Below are positions 1-5,563 of a DNA stretch of 9,309 nt, piece by piece. The notes beneath the pieces are model-generated. The model was not told where the DNA came from, made no database searches, and worked only from the letters and a program-made list of their open reading frames with translations. Positions within the stretch are counted from its first letter, which is position 1, and each line of letters opens with the position of its first letter. Origin of the DNA: Thermoanaerobacterales bacterium (lineage in GTDB: Bacteria > Bacillota > Thermosediminibacteria > Thermosediminibacterales > Tepidanaerobacteraceae); contig DUTQ01000150.1 in NCBI GenBank assembly GCA_012841995.1, forward strand, positions 1-9,309, given 5' to 3'. The position numbers were made by a program, and so were the translations under genes.

Positions 1-238
1 CGAGAGAACCGGGGTGGACGGACCGATGGTGTATCAGTTGTCGTGCCAACGGCACAGCTGAGTAGCCAAGTCCGGCAGGGATAAGCACTGAAAGCATCTA
101 AGCGCGAAGCCCCCCTTAAGATTAGGTATCCCACTCGCAAGAGGTAAGACACCGGGAAGACTACCCGGTTGATAGGTCAGAAGTGTAAGGGCTGTGAGGC
201 CTTGAGCTGACTGATACTAATATGTCGAGGGCTTGACC
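1..238 (+). rRNA. rrl: 23S ribosomal RNA, 3' end (partial)
   Basis: This is the last ~240 nt of a large-subunit rRNA, recognised from conserved domain VI and 3'-terminal sequence: the GTGTATCAGTTGTC segment, the AAGCATCTAAGCGCGAAGCC segment, and the 3' end with CTTGAGCTGA and GATACTAATA before GTCGAGGGCTTGACC. The 5' portion lies before the window. The mature 3' end is estimated near 238 by resemblance to other Firmicute 23S ends and may be off by a few bases. The 95-nt spacer that follows holds no tRNA and leads to the 5S gene, so this is the end of a standard 16S-23S-5S operon. Confidence 0.97.
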
Positions 239-333
239 CAAGCCCAAACTCACTGTGTAGTTTTGAAGGTGTAAACAACCTATTGACAGCCATGAATTAG
301 GATGTTACAATTAAAAAAAGTTGAAAACAATTT

Positions 334-447
334 TTTGGTGACATTAGCGGAGGGGCAACACCGGTTCCCATCCCGAACACGCAGGTTAAGCCCTCCAGCG
401 CCGATGGTACTTGGGGAATTCCCCTGGGAGAGTAGGTCGTTGCCAAA
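334..447 (+). rRNA. rrf: 5S ribosomal RNA
   Basis: A complete 5S rRNA of about 114 nt. The ends pair as helix I (TTTGGTGAC at the 5' end, GTTGCCAAA at the 3' end). The interior has the conserved loop sequence CCCATCCCGAACAC and the 3' stem region ending GGGAGAGTAGGTCG. It follows the 23S gene on the same strand, as expected in an rRNA operon. A short open reading frame overlapping it is meaningless. Exact ends are estimated from the terminal helix. Confidence 0.95.
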
Positions 448-456
448 TCTAATTTT

Positions 457-484
457 AATCTTCCTTTATAAGGTAGATTTTTTA
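457..484 (+). terminator. Intrinsic terminator of the rRNA operon
   Basis: Ten bases after the 5S gene, AATCT at 457-461 pairs with AGATT at 475-479 and CCTT at 463-466 pairs with AAGG at 470-473, separated by one T/T mismatch, with a 3-nt loop. A run of T follows (478-483). The stem is A/T-rich, but position and U tract fit the end of the rRNA transcript. Confidence 0.7.
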
Positions 485-502
485 ACTATATAATGGTTTG
501 AC

Positions 503-520
503 TATCGAATATTTTGGATA
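503..520. promoter_or_regulatory. Candidate operator palindrome upstream of the MATE gene
   Basis: The 18-bp sequence TATCGAATATTTTGGATA is an imperfect palindrome: 14 of 18 positions match its own reverse complement, with 7-bp arms (TATCGAA / TTGGATA) differing at one pair. It starts at the last base of a TTGACT hexamer (498-503) and ends 40 bp before the MATE start. MarR-family dimers commonly bind imperfect palindromes of about this size, and a MarR gene follows the pump. No second copy was found before the MarR gene, and in A/T-rich DNA such palindromes also arise by chance. The promoter itself is unclear: TATAAT occurs at 489-494 without a good -35. Confidence 0.3.
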
Positions 521-560
521 ACAAAGCAAATAAATCTGATTTTTAAAAGGTGTGAATAAT

Positions 561-1967
561 TTGAAAGGAAATGTAGCTGACTTTACTTCTGGAAGCATTC
601 CAAAACACTTGATACAATTTTCAGTTCCTCTTTTTTTAGGGAATTTACTACAGACATTATATAATACTGTTGATACAATTTGGGTTGGAAAATTTTTAGG
701 TCCAAACGCGCTTGGAGCTGTATCAGTGAGCTTTCCTATTATTTTTGTGTTGGTTTCACTGGTAACCGGGATCACAATGGCTACAACTGTGTTAGTTGGA
801 CAATATAAAGGCGCAGATGACGAAGACATGGTTAGTAAAACAATTGACACTTCTATGTTTTTAATTACTGTTGCCGGGATCGTTATGTCAATAGTAGGTG
901 TAGTCTTACACAAACAAATACTGTCTTTGATGAATACACCTGATGAGTTGTTTGAAATGGCTTCTGGGTATTTAAATATTACTTTTTTAGGCCTTGTTTT
1001 TGTATTTGGATATAATACAATCAGTTCCATTCTCAGGGGATTGGGAGATTCTAAAACCCCGCTCTTGTTTTTATTTTATACAACTTTGATAAATATCATT
1101 TTAGATCCTGTTTTTATTTTTGGTCTCGGGCCAATCCCAAGGATGGGGATAAATGGTGCAGCATTAGCTACAGTTTTAGCTCAAGCAGTATCCTTTTATC
1201 TATCAATAAGGTATCTAAACAAAGCAGAGCATCTAATTTCGGTAAATCTGATAAATATTAAATTTGATAAAGAGATAACTAAAAAGATCTTTACAATAGG
1301 GCTACCAGCAGGTATTCAGCAGGCTGTAGTGGCTTTGGGTGCAACTGTTGTTATGTCAATTGTCAATACGTTTGGGCCGATAGTTGTTGCTGCATATGGA
1401 GCAGCAAATAAAATAGAATCCTTTTCATTTATGCCCTCAATGTCCTTTGGCCTTGCATCATCAGCTCTTACAGCACAAAACATCGGTGCTGGTAAATTTG
1501 ATAGGGTAAAGGAGATTCTGAAATGGTCCTCTATCATGGCTATGACGGTTGCAGCGGTTGGTGCACTTATAGTTTCAGTATTTCCGAAAACGCTCCTTGC
1601 TATGTTTACAAATGACGTAAATGTACTAAATTATGGGGCAGGTATATTAAAGATATTGGTATTATCTTATGTGCCTTTTTCAATGATGTTTGTGACACAA
1701 GGTATAATAAGAGGTGCGGGAGATACATTTATAACAATGGTTATATCAGTGTTTTCTCTATGGCTTGTAAGAGTTCCGCTGGCTTATTATCTTTCTAAAT
1801 TCACATCATTACAGAGCAACGGAATCTGGGTGGCTATTTCCATAAGCTCAGTAATTAGTGCAGTATTGCACCTCATATATTATTTTACTGGCCGATGGAG
1901 AAAAGGTATGATCACAACATATGAAAACGATTATAATGAGATATCGGAACTAATAGATAAAGATTAA
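561..1967 (+). CDS. MATE family multidrug efflux transporter
   Basis: A 468-aa integral membrane protein of the MATE family (MepA/NorM/DinF relatives), which export drugs and other cationic or amphipathic compounds using a Na+ or H+ gradient. The N terminus (IPKHLIQFSVPLFLGNLLQ, then DTIWVGKFLGPNALGAVS, residues ~13-55) is typical. The fold's internal duplication is visible: RGLGDSKTP (~159-167) in the first half matches RGAGDTF in the second, and GLPAGIQQ (~247-254) opens the second six-helix unit. About 12 hydrophobic segments and a normal length for the family. I choose the TTG at 561 because AGGTG (548-552) sits 8 nt before it; an in-frame GTG at 552 would overlap this site and have no spacing. 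A MarR-type regulator follows 55 bp downstream on the same strand. The substrate cannot be told from sequence. Confidence 0.93.
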   Translation: MKGNVADFTSGSIPKHLIQFSVPLFLGNLLQTLYNTVDTIWVGKFLGPNALGAVSVSFPIIFVLVSLVTGITMATTVLVGQYKGADDEDMVSKTIDTSMFLITVAGIVMSIVGVVLHKQILSLMNTPDELFEMASGYLNITFLGLVFVFGYNTISSILRGLGDSKTPLLFLFYTTLINIILDPVFIFGLGPIPRMGINGAALATVLAQAVSFYLSIRYLNKAEHLISVNLINIKFDKEITKKIFTIGLPAGIQQAVVALGATVVMSIVNTFGPIVVAAYGAANKIESFSFMPSMSFGLASSALTAQNIGAGKFDRVKEILKWSSIMAMTVAAVGALIVSVFPKTLLAMFTNDVNVLNYGAGILKILVLSYVPFSMMFVTQGIIRGAGDTFITMVISVFSLWLVRVPLAYYLSKFTSLQSNGIWVAISISSVISAVLHLIYYFTGRWRKGMITTYENDYNEISELIDKD

Positions 1968-2022
1968 GTGCAAAAGCAAAGTATATTTTGAAAAAAAACA
2001 AATTTTTATGGAGGGTCTTTTT

Positions 2023-2496
2023 TTGCTTAAAGAGAACATAAAGCTTGCAGAAGAGATGGAAGACTTGTTTAGATTGATGAATAAATGGACAAAGTGCATT
2101 TCAAAGAGAAATTTTAGGGTAGATGACAGTTCTGATATAACTTTGAGCCAATATCGTCTTTTACAAATATTAAAAAACCATGGCCCATGTCGAATGAGTG
2201 AGCTTAGTGCACATATTAAGACATCTCTTGGAAGCTTGACATCAATGATAGATAGATTGGTTGAAAAACACCTTGTTGAGAGGTTTTTGTTGCCAGAAGA
2301 TAGAAGGATGATAATGGTTAAAATCACATCATCTGGCCACATGGTATTGGATGATTGCAGGGCTAACTTTATAAGTATTATAGTTAATAACTTAAACAAG
2401 ATTGATGATACTGATATATTATCTGTTGAACAAGCTATAAACCAATTGCGTTATATAGTAAATGAGTATTTTTTAAAACAAGAAGATCACTGTTAA
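2023..2496 (+). CDS. MarR family winged-helix transcriptional regulator
   Basis: A 157-aa DNA-binding protein of the MarR family, usually dimeric repressors released by small ligands. The winged helix spans about residues 39-105: TLSQYRLLQILKNHG opens it, MSELSAHIKTSLGSLTSMI is the helix-turn-helix, and LLPEDRRMIMVKIT is the wing with the family's DRR signature. Terminal helices (~5-25 and ~115-150) would form the dimer interface. I choose TTG at 2023: GGAGGG (2010-2015) lies 7 nt before it, whereas the ATG at 2008 overlaps that site and is probably not used. It follows the MATE gene closely on the same strand, so pump and regulator are probably co-transcribed. That it controls the pump is an inference from gene order (compare MepR/MepA). 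The ligand is unknown. Confidence 0.92.
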   Translation: MLKENIKLAEEMEDLFRLMNKWTKCISKRNFRVDDSSDITLSQYRLLQILKNHGPCRMSELSAHIKTSLGSLTSMIDRLVEKHLVERFLLPEDRRMIMVKITSSGHMVLDDCRANFISIIVNNLNKIDDTDILSVEQAINQLRYIVNEYFLKQEDHC

Positions 2497-2514
2497 CATA
2501 ATAAAAAAGTTTAT

Positions 2515-2541
2515 GCAGGACTTTTACTTCTCATGTCGAAA
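2515..2541 (+). promoter_or_regulatory. Sigma-H-type promoter for the Nudix gene
   Basis: GCAGGACTT at 2515-2523, an 11-nt spacer, and GTCGAAA at 2535-2541 match the Bacillus sigma-H consensus (RNAGGAWWW, 11-12 nt, RNNGAAW) at all but one defined position. It lies in the intergenic region after the MarR stop, 61 bp before the Nudix start. No comparable sigma-A promoter is obvious there. A 6-bp hairpin (AGGCTT 2552-2557 / AAGCCT 2572-2577) lies in the predicted leader. Expression at the transition to stationary phase or sporulation is the inference. Confidence 0.6.
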
Positions 2542-2602
2542 GTTTTAAACAAGGCTTTATGTTATGTTTTGAAGCCTATTAATGATAGGGAGGTAGAAGG
2601 CA

Positions 2603-3037
2603 ATGCTGACAAGAATATGTGCCGGAGGAGTTGTCTTTTCGGGGGATAAGGTGTTAATTTTAAAAAATGACAAAGGTGAATGGGTGCTGCCCAAAGGAGT
2701 AATTCGCCCGGGAAGACTTGCTCAGGAAGTAGCAATAGAAAGAGTTAAGATCGAAGCAGGCGTGAATGCCAAGATTGTTTCATGTGTTGGTGAGACCTGT
2801 TATGAGTTTTATTCTGTTACAAGACAAAAGCCTGTATGTAACCAGATCACATGGTTTTTGATGGAGGCAATAAACGAAAACTGTACCCCTAATTTGAAAC
2901 TAGGTTTTTCAGAAGGGGGTTTTTTTGTAATTGATCAAGCAGTAAAGAAAATAACATATAGTCAGGATAAATCTTTGGTAAGACTTTCATATAAAAAATA
3001 TCGTGATTACGATAAAAAAAGTGAGGTTGTATCTTAA
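2603..3037 (+). CDS. Nudix-fold protein with degenerate Nudix box
   Basis: A 144-aa protein with the Nudix hydrolase fold: CAGGVVFSGDKVLILKN and GEWVLPKGVI are the usual first strands leading into the Nudix box at residues 32-54. The box departs from GX5EX7REUXEEXGU: the first Glu is Arg38, the RE pair is reversed to Glu46-Arg47, and the first Glu of the EE pair is Ile50; only Glu51, Gly53 and Val54 remain in the catalytic helix. Key metal ligands are therefore missing, so nucleotide pyrophosphatase activity is doubtful, and a binding or regulatory role is possible. ATG at 2603 has GGAGGT 8 nt upstream. It is transcribed alone, apparently from a sigma-H-like promoter. I recall similar short Nudix-like proteins with an ERVK..AG-type box in other Clostridia, so the change may be conserved and not decay. 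Confidence 0.85.
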   Translation: MLTRICAGGVVFSGDKVLILKNDKGEWVLPKGVIRPGRLAQEVAIERVKIEAGVNAKIVSCVGETCYEFYSVTRQKPVCNQITWFLMEAINENCTPNLKLGFSEGGFFVIDQAVKKITYSQDKSLVRLSYKKYRDYDKKSEVVS

Positions 3038-3125
3038 CATGTATTTTCCTGAACTGCCATATTATCAACCTTTCTGTTTTACCAAAAAATAAGTGTCTGT
3101 TGCAAAAACAAAAGATTATAAAAAA

Positions 3126-3182
3126 TGACAAGTAATAGCGGTGAACGCATTAATATTAATATGGGAACCCTATTACTTGTCA
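3126..3182 (-). terminator. Long hairpin terminator of the small minus-strand ORF
   Basis: TGACAAGTAATAG (3126-3138) and CTATTACTTGTCA (3170-3182) are perfect 13-bp inverted repeats, extended by GGT/ACC across a one-base bulge. The 31-nt interior contains the 12-bp palindrome ATTAATATTAAT (3149-3160). Read on the minus strand, the stem is followed directly by six T (3125-3120), as in an intrinsic terminator. The stop codon of the 56-aa ORF lies inside the first arm. The long structured loop is unusual for a simple terminator. Confidence 0.6.
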
Positions 3183-3343
3183 CATTCTATTTTATCAATC
3201 TCTGCAGCTTTTAACGCTATATCGTCTTTTTGAATTATTCCCTTTTCTACTAGAACTTCAATTAGGCTTACAAGTGCCAATGTATTCTTATAATCGACAA
3301 TTTTCATGTCACTTAACTTTGCAATTATATCAATATTATCCAC
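3173..3343 (-). CDS. Small hypothetical protein (56 aa)
   Basis: An unrecognised short gene. It starts with GTG at 3343 with GGGGGG (3350-3355) 6 nt upstream and ends with TAA inside a hairpin terminator. The protein is acidic and soluble-looking: an N-terminal MDNIDIIAKLSDMKIVDYK part, then TLALVSLIEVLVEKGII, which looks like an amphipathic helix, then a charged tail ending IECDK. The ribosome binding site, coding-like composition and a terminator placed exactly at the stop support a real gene. A weak promoter (TTGTTT, 16 nt, TAAATA; minus strand 3392-3365) lies just upstream. The leucine-rich helix followed by EKGII resembles small helical proteins in Clostridia, but I can assign no function. 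Confidence 0.6.
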   Translation of the reverse strand: MDNIDIIAKLSDMKIVDYKNTLALVSLIEVLVEKGIIQKDDIALKAAEIDKIECDK

Positions 3344-3370
3344 AAATATCCCCCCAAAAAGTTTTATTTA

Positions 3371-3592
3371 GATTCTAACCAAAGTTAAACAATATATGCA
3401 GTGAAACTAAATCTGGTTCCGGGATAGAAAGTAACTACGGTAAAGATGACGGAACCTCTCCTAAAAGCAAGACATGTTAATCTAAAGCTTGACCCTACAC
3501 ACTGCCCCTGCTACGTTTGATCCTTGTAGAGAGGAATTGCTGCCATAGTTAAGGTAGAAAACAAAAAAAGCCCTTTTAAGAAGGCTTTTTTT
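3371..3592 (+). ncRNA. Candidate structured non-coding RNA (unassigned; 6S-like size and shape)
   Basis: This gene-free stretch can fold into a closed structure on the + strand. The ends pair: TTCTA 3373-3377 with TAGAA 3555-3559, CC 3379-3380 with GG 3553-3554, and TTAA 3385-3388 with TTAA 3549-3552. Inside are a hairpin GGTTCCG 3415-3421 / CGGAACC 3450-3456 and a longer helix CCTCTC-TA-AAG 3455-3467 / 3523-3534 with one bulge and one mismatch. A terminator follows immediately. A ~190-nt RNA with an interrupted closing stem and a 3' terminator fits 6S RNA in general form, but I could not match conserved 6S sequence and see no convincing promoter. Much of the pairing also works on the minus strand; the adjoining terminator favours +. 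Confidence 0.35.
3563..3592. terminator. Bidirectional intrinsic terminator
   Basis: AAAAAAAGCC (3563-3572) and GGCTTTTTTT (3583-3592) are perfect 10-bp inverted repeats around a 10-nt loop, giving seven T on either strand. On the minus strand it ends the AIRS-like gene, whose stop is 9 nt away. On the + strand it would end the candidate ncRNA, since the nearest upstream + strand gene ends over 500 bp earlier. Confidence 0.85.
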
Positions 3593-3600
3593 CATAAAAA

Positions 3601-4596
3601 TTAATTTTTTGAAACATATTCTATGGCACAATATAGCTCATCCCGCTCTGGCAAAACGATTGGAATTTTGCTGCCATTGGACACTATGTATTTATCTTTT
3701 TGTGTGATTGTACCTATAATTGTTGCAGGTATATCCATGGATTTTAAAGAGCTTAATACCCTGTTACCGTCAGGGGTGCAAATAAGCATAGAGCCACTGG
3801 AGATAAGCCCTAATGGGTTTATCTTAAAAGCCTCACAGATTGAAATTGTTTCAGGTAAAATAGGGATGCTTTCTTTGTAGATTTTTATACCTACACCTGA
3901 TGCCTGGGCAATTTCACAACAAGCGCCTAGCAATCCGCCCTCTGTAATGTCGTGCATTGCGGAAACCCCGGCTTTTGCCGCCACAAGTCCATCTGATATA
4001 ACACTTATTTTGTGGATAAATTTTTGTGCAGTTTTAATTTGCGATTCAGGTATTTTATCTATTAGGAAATTTTCAAAATCTGTTGCTAAAATGGCAGTTC
4101 CTTCAAGACCTATTGCTTTTGTTACTATGACGTCATCGCCAGGCTTTGCTCCTGAAGATGTGACAAAGGCGTCTTTTTTAGCAACACCCATAGCAGTAGT
4201 GCAGATTACTGGCTTTGTGACGGCAGCTGTAACTTCACTGTGACCACCTAAAACCTCGATTTTAATACTTTTTGCAGCTTCGTGAATTCCCTTCATTATT
4301 GCTGTAAGTTCACCTTGAGTGGATCCTTGAGGCAATAACACAGTTGTTAGTATACCAATCGGTTTTGCTCCACATGCGGCTATATCATTACATGAAACGA
4401 AAACCGAAAGCCATCCACTGTGATTGTCAGCACCGGTGATAGGGTCGCAAGATATTACGGCCACCTGTGAACCAAAATCAATTATGCTACAGTCTTCACC
4501 AAGTCCTGAATGGACAAGAACTTCATTTCTTTTAGTTCCAAGAAACGGATACACACTTTTTTGCAAGATATCTGGCGGTACTTTTCCGATTTTCAA
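3601..4596 (-). CDS. AIR synthase-like protein (PurM/ThiL/HypE superfamily)
   Basis: A 331-aa protein of the PurM/SelD/ThiL/HypE ATP-binding superfamily, with AIRS N- and C-terminal domains. Visible landmarks: GLGEDCSIID (31-40), equivalent to the G-x-GDD-A segment of ThiL and HypE; SCDPITGA (49-56); NDIAACGAKPIGILTT (70-85); GGHSEVT (117-123); MHDITEGGLLGA (214-225) opening the C-terminal domain; and NPLGLISSGSMLI (260-272). It is not a standard HypE because the C-terminal PRI/LC-type cysteine tail is absent (it ends YVSKN), and it does not look like PurM or SelD in detail. The start is TTG at 4596 with AGAGGTGA (4603-4610) before it, overlapping the stop of the upstream ECF gene. The 12-nt gap implies co-translation. 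It probably phosphorylates or activates a small molecule with ATP; the substrate is unknown. Confidence 0.85.
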   Translation of the reverse strand: MKIGKVPPDILQKSVYPFLGTKRNEVLVHSGLGEDCSIIDFGSQVAVISCDPITGADNHSGWLSVFVSCNDIAACGAKPIGILTTVLLPQGSTQGELTAIMKGIHEAAKSIKIEVLGGHSEVTAAVTKPVICTTAMGVAKKDAFVTSSGAKPGDDVIVTKAIGLEGTAILATDFENFLIDKIPESQIKTAQKFIHKISVISDGLVAAKAGVSAMHDITEGGLLGACCEIAQASGVGIKIYKESIPILPETISICEAFKINPLGLISSGSMLICTPDGNRVLSSLKSMDIPATIIGTITQKDKYIVSNGSKIPIVLPERDELYCAIEYVSKN

Positions 4597-4608
4597 GTAT
4601 TTTCACCT

Positions 4609-5103
4609 CTAGAATTTATCTTCATCATTGAAAGAAAGGTTTTTTAACCTATCATGTAAAAACAGGGCAATTACTGCTCCTGCAAGTACCTGGACAAAGT
4701 CACCTGCAAGTTCTATGGGAACAGCGCCCATACCAAACATATGTCCTGCAACTATTGCATATCCTGTCATCATTATAATTGCACCTGCTGCAACGCAAAT
4801 ATGTGGTTTTAACTTTTTTTGGACAAGGCTACCTACTATAAAACCTTCCAAGCCCTTAATTACAAGAGTAAAAGGGGCCCACATGGGGTAACCTCCTATT
4901 ATGTCAGCTAATGCTGAACCCACACCGCCTATAACTGCTCCTTCAGTGCCGCCATATATTAAAGCTGTAAGATATATTATTGATTCTCCTAGATTAAAGT
5001 AAAGATTAAAAGTCGGCACCGGAAAACGAAGGATGCAAGTGGCTATTATCAATAGAGCCATAAAAAGTCCCAGAAAAGCTAATTTTTTAATTTTTTCGTC
5101 CAT
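4609..5103 (-). CDS. ECF transporter S component (ECF-type riboflavin transporter S family)
   Basis: A 164-aa membrane protein resembling the substrate-binding S subunits of energy-coupling factor (ECF) vitamin importers, closest in appearance to the PF07155/COG4720 group. The diagnostic stretches are FNLGESIIYLTALIYGG (~36-52) and GVGSALADIIGG followed by YPMWAPFTLVIKGLEGFIVG (~60-91). Six short hydrophobic segments are expected. The start is the ATG at 5103 with GGAGGT 7 nt upstream; the same frame stays open for about 100 codons further, but that part overlaps the T-box leader on the other strand and has no supporting site. No EcfA/EcfT genes are nearby, so it likely uses a shared module encoded elsewhere. 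Its substrate is unknown; the co-transcribed AIRS-superfamily enzyme may act on the imported compound. Confidence 0.87.
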   Translation of the reverse strand: MDEKIKKLAFLGLFMALLIIATCILRFPVPTFNLYFNLGESIIYLTALIYGGTEGAVIGGVGSALADIIGGYPMWAPFTLVIKGLEGFIVGSLVQKKLKPHICVAAGAIIMMTGYAIVAGHMFGMGAVPIELAGDFVQVLAGAVIALFLHDRLKNLSFNDEDKF

Positions 5104-5133
5104 AAAGCGACCTCCAAATGTAATGTCAATATG

Positions 5134-5142
5134 ATTATAACA
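5134..5142 (-). promoter_or_regulatory. Extended -10 promoter of the ECF/AIRS-like operon
   Basis: On the minus strand TGTTATAAT reads from 5142 to 5134: a perfect TATAAT preceded by the TGn of an extended -10. The -35 position, 17 nt further up, has only TTCTCT. It lies about 30 bp before the ECF start, giving a short leader without riboswitch-like structure. It is divergent from the serS promoter. Confidence 0.6.
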
Positions 5143-5192
5143 TAGCAAAAAAGAAAAGAGAATGCTTGATGTGTGTGAAGTACAAAGCTCTG

Positions 5193-5221
5193 TTGATTTT
5201 CTGAAAATTATTGTATATAAT
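5193..5221 (+). promoter_or_regulatory. Sigma-A promoter of the serS T-box transcript
   Basis: TTGATT (5193-5198), a 17-nt spacer and a perfect TATAAT (5216-5221). Transcription would start around 5228, just before the first T-box stem, and well away from the divergent ECF promoter. Confidence 0.8.
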
Positions 5222-5244
5222 ATAGGCAAGTACAATAAGATAAG

Positions 5245-5452
5245 ACAAATGTGATGAAGGGGAAAAGTATGTGTAGTTTTCTTTAAAAGAGAGCCGGCGG
5301 TAGGTGCAAGCCGGTAGAAAGCTTCACAGAATTCCGCCCCAAAGAGCAGTGCCGATGGTGCCGGAACAGTTTGTTCCGTTATAAAATCAAGGAAAAATAA
5401 GGGTGGCAACGCGGGATCCTTCCGCCCCTTTTGGGGCTGAAGGATTTTTTTA
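5245..5452 (+). promoter_or_regulatory. T-box riboswitch, serine-specific, controlling serS
   Basis: A tRNA-sensing leader that lets serS be read through when tRNA-Ser is uncharged. Stem I begins with GTGATGAAGGGG (5251-5262): GGGG 5259-5262 pairs with CCCC 5337-5340 and TGTG 5270-5273 with CACA 5325-5328. The enclosed specifier loop has the AGTA strand (5266-5269) opposite GAA-T-TCC-G (5329-5336), so the specifier codon is TCC, a serine codon, followed by a purine. The conserved AGAGAGCCGGCGG element of stem I is at 5288-5300. The T-box AGGGTGGCAACGCGG (5400-5414) carries UGGC, complementary to GCCA, which fits the G discriminator of tRNA-Ser. A terminator follows. The specifier was read by alignment with known T-boxes, without a computed fold. 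Confidence 0.95.
5416..5451 (+). terminator. T-box attenuator terminator
   Basis: ATCCTTC (5416-5422) pairs with GAAGGAT (5439-5445) and GCCCC (5424-5428) with GGGGC (5433-5437) around a TTTT loop, with one mismatch, then a T tract to 5451. It is mutually exclusive with the antiterminator formed by the T-box just upstream. Between it and serS lie about 110 A/T-rich bases with three copies of TTAATGAT (5450, 5460, 5476) and no further gene. Confidence 0.93.
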
Positions 5453-5563
5453 ATGATTTTTAATGATAAAATTATTTAATGATAGAGTTAATAATAATGT
5501 ACCAAAAAGTTAAAAGCCTGACCCCCCTTATTTAATCAAAGTAAAACTTTAGGAGGATAATTT

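Noticed and set aside
302..493. Plus-strand frame of 63 codons
   Set aside because: It runs through the 5S rRNA gene and its terminator; no protein is expected.
482..1030. Minus-strand frame of 182 codons opposite the MATE gene
   Set aside because: It overlaps the start of a clear MATE transporter, has no ribosome binding site and resembles no protein.
1950..2399. Minus-strand frame of 149 codons opposite the MarR gene
   Set aside because: Antisense shadow of a well-supported winged-helix gene.
3601..4596. Assignment of the AIRS-like gene as hypE, selD or purM
   Set aside because: No C-terminal cysteine tail of HypE, no SelD-type N-terminal Cys/Sec loop, and PurM-specific motifs are not seen; only superfamily membership is supported.
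5104..5409. N-terminal extension of the ECF S component by about 100 codons
   Set aside because: It is antisense to the serine T-box and its promoter, while the internal ATG at 5103 has a perfect Shine-Dalgarno and the family's usual N terminus.
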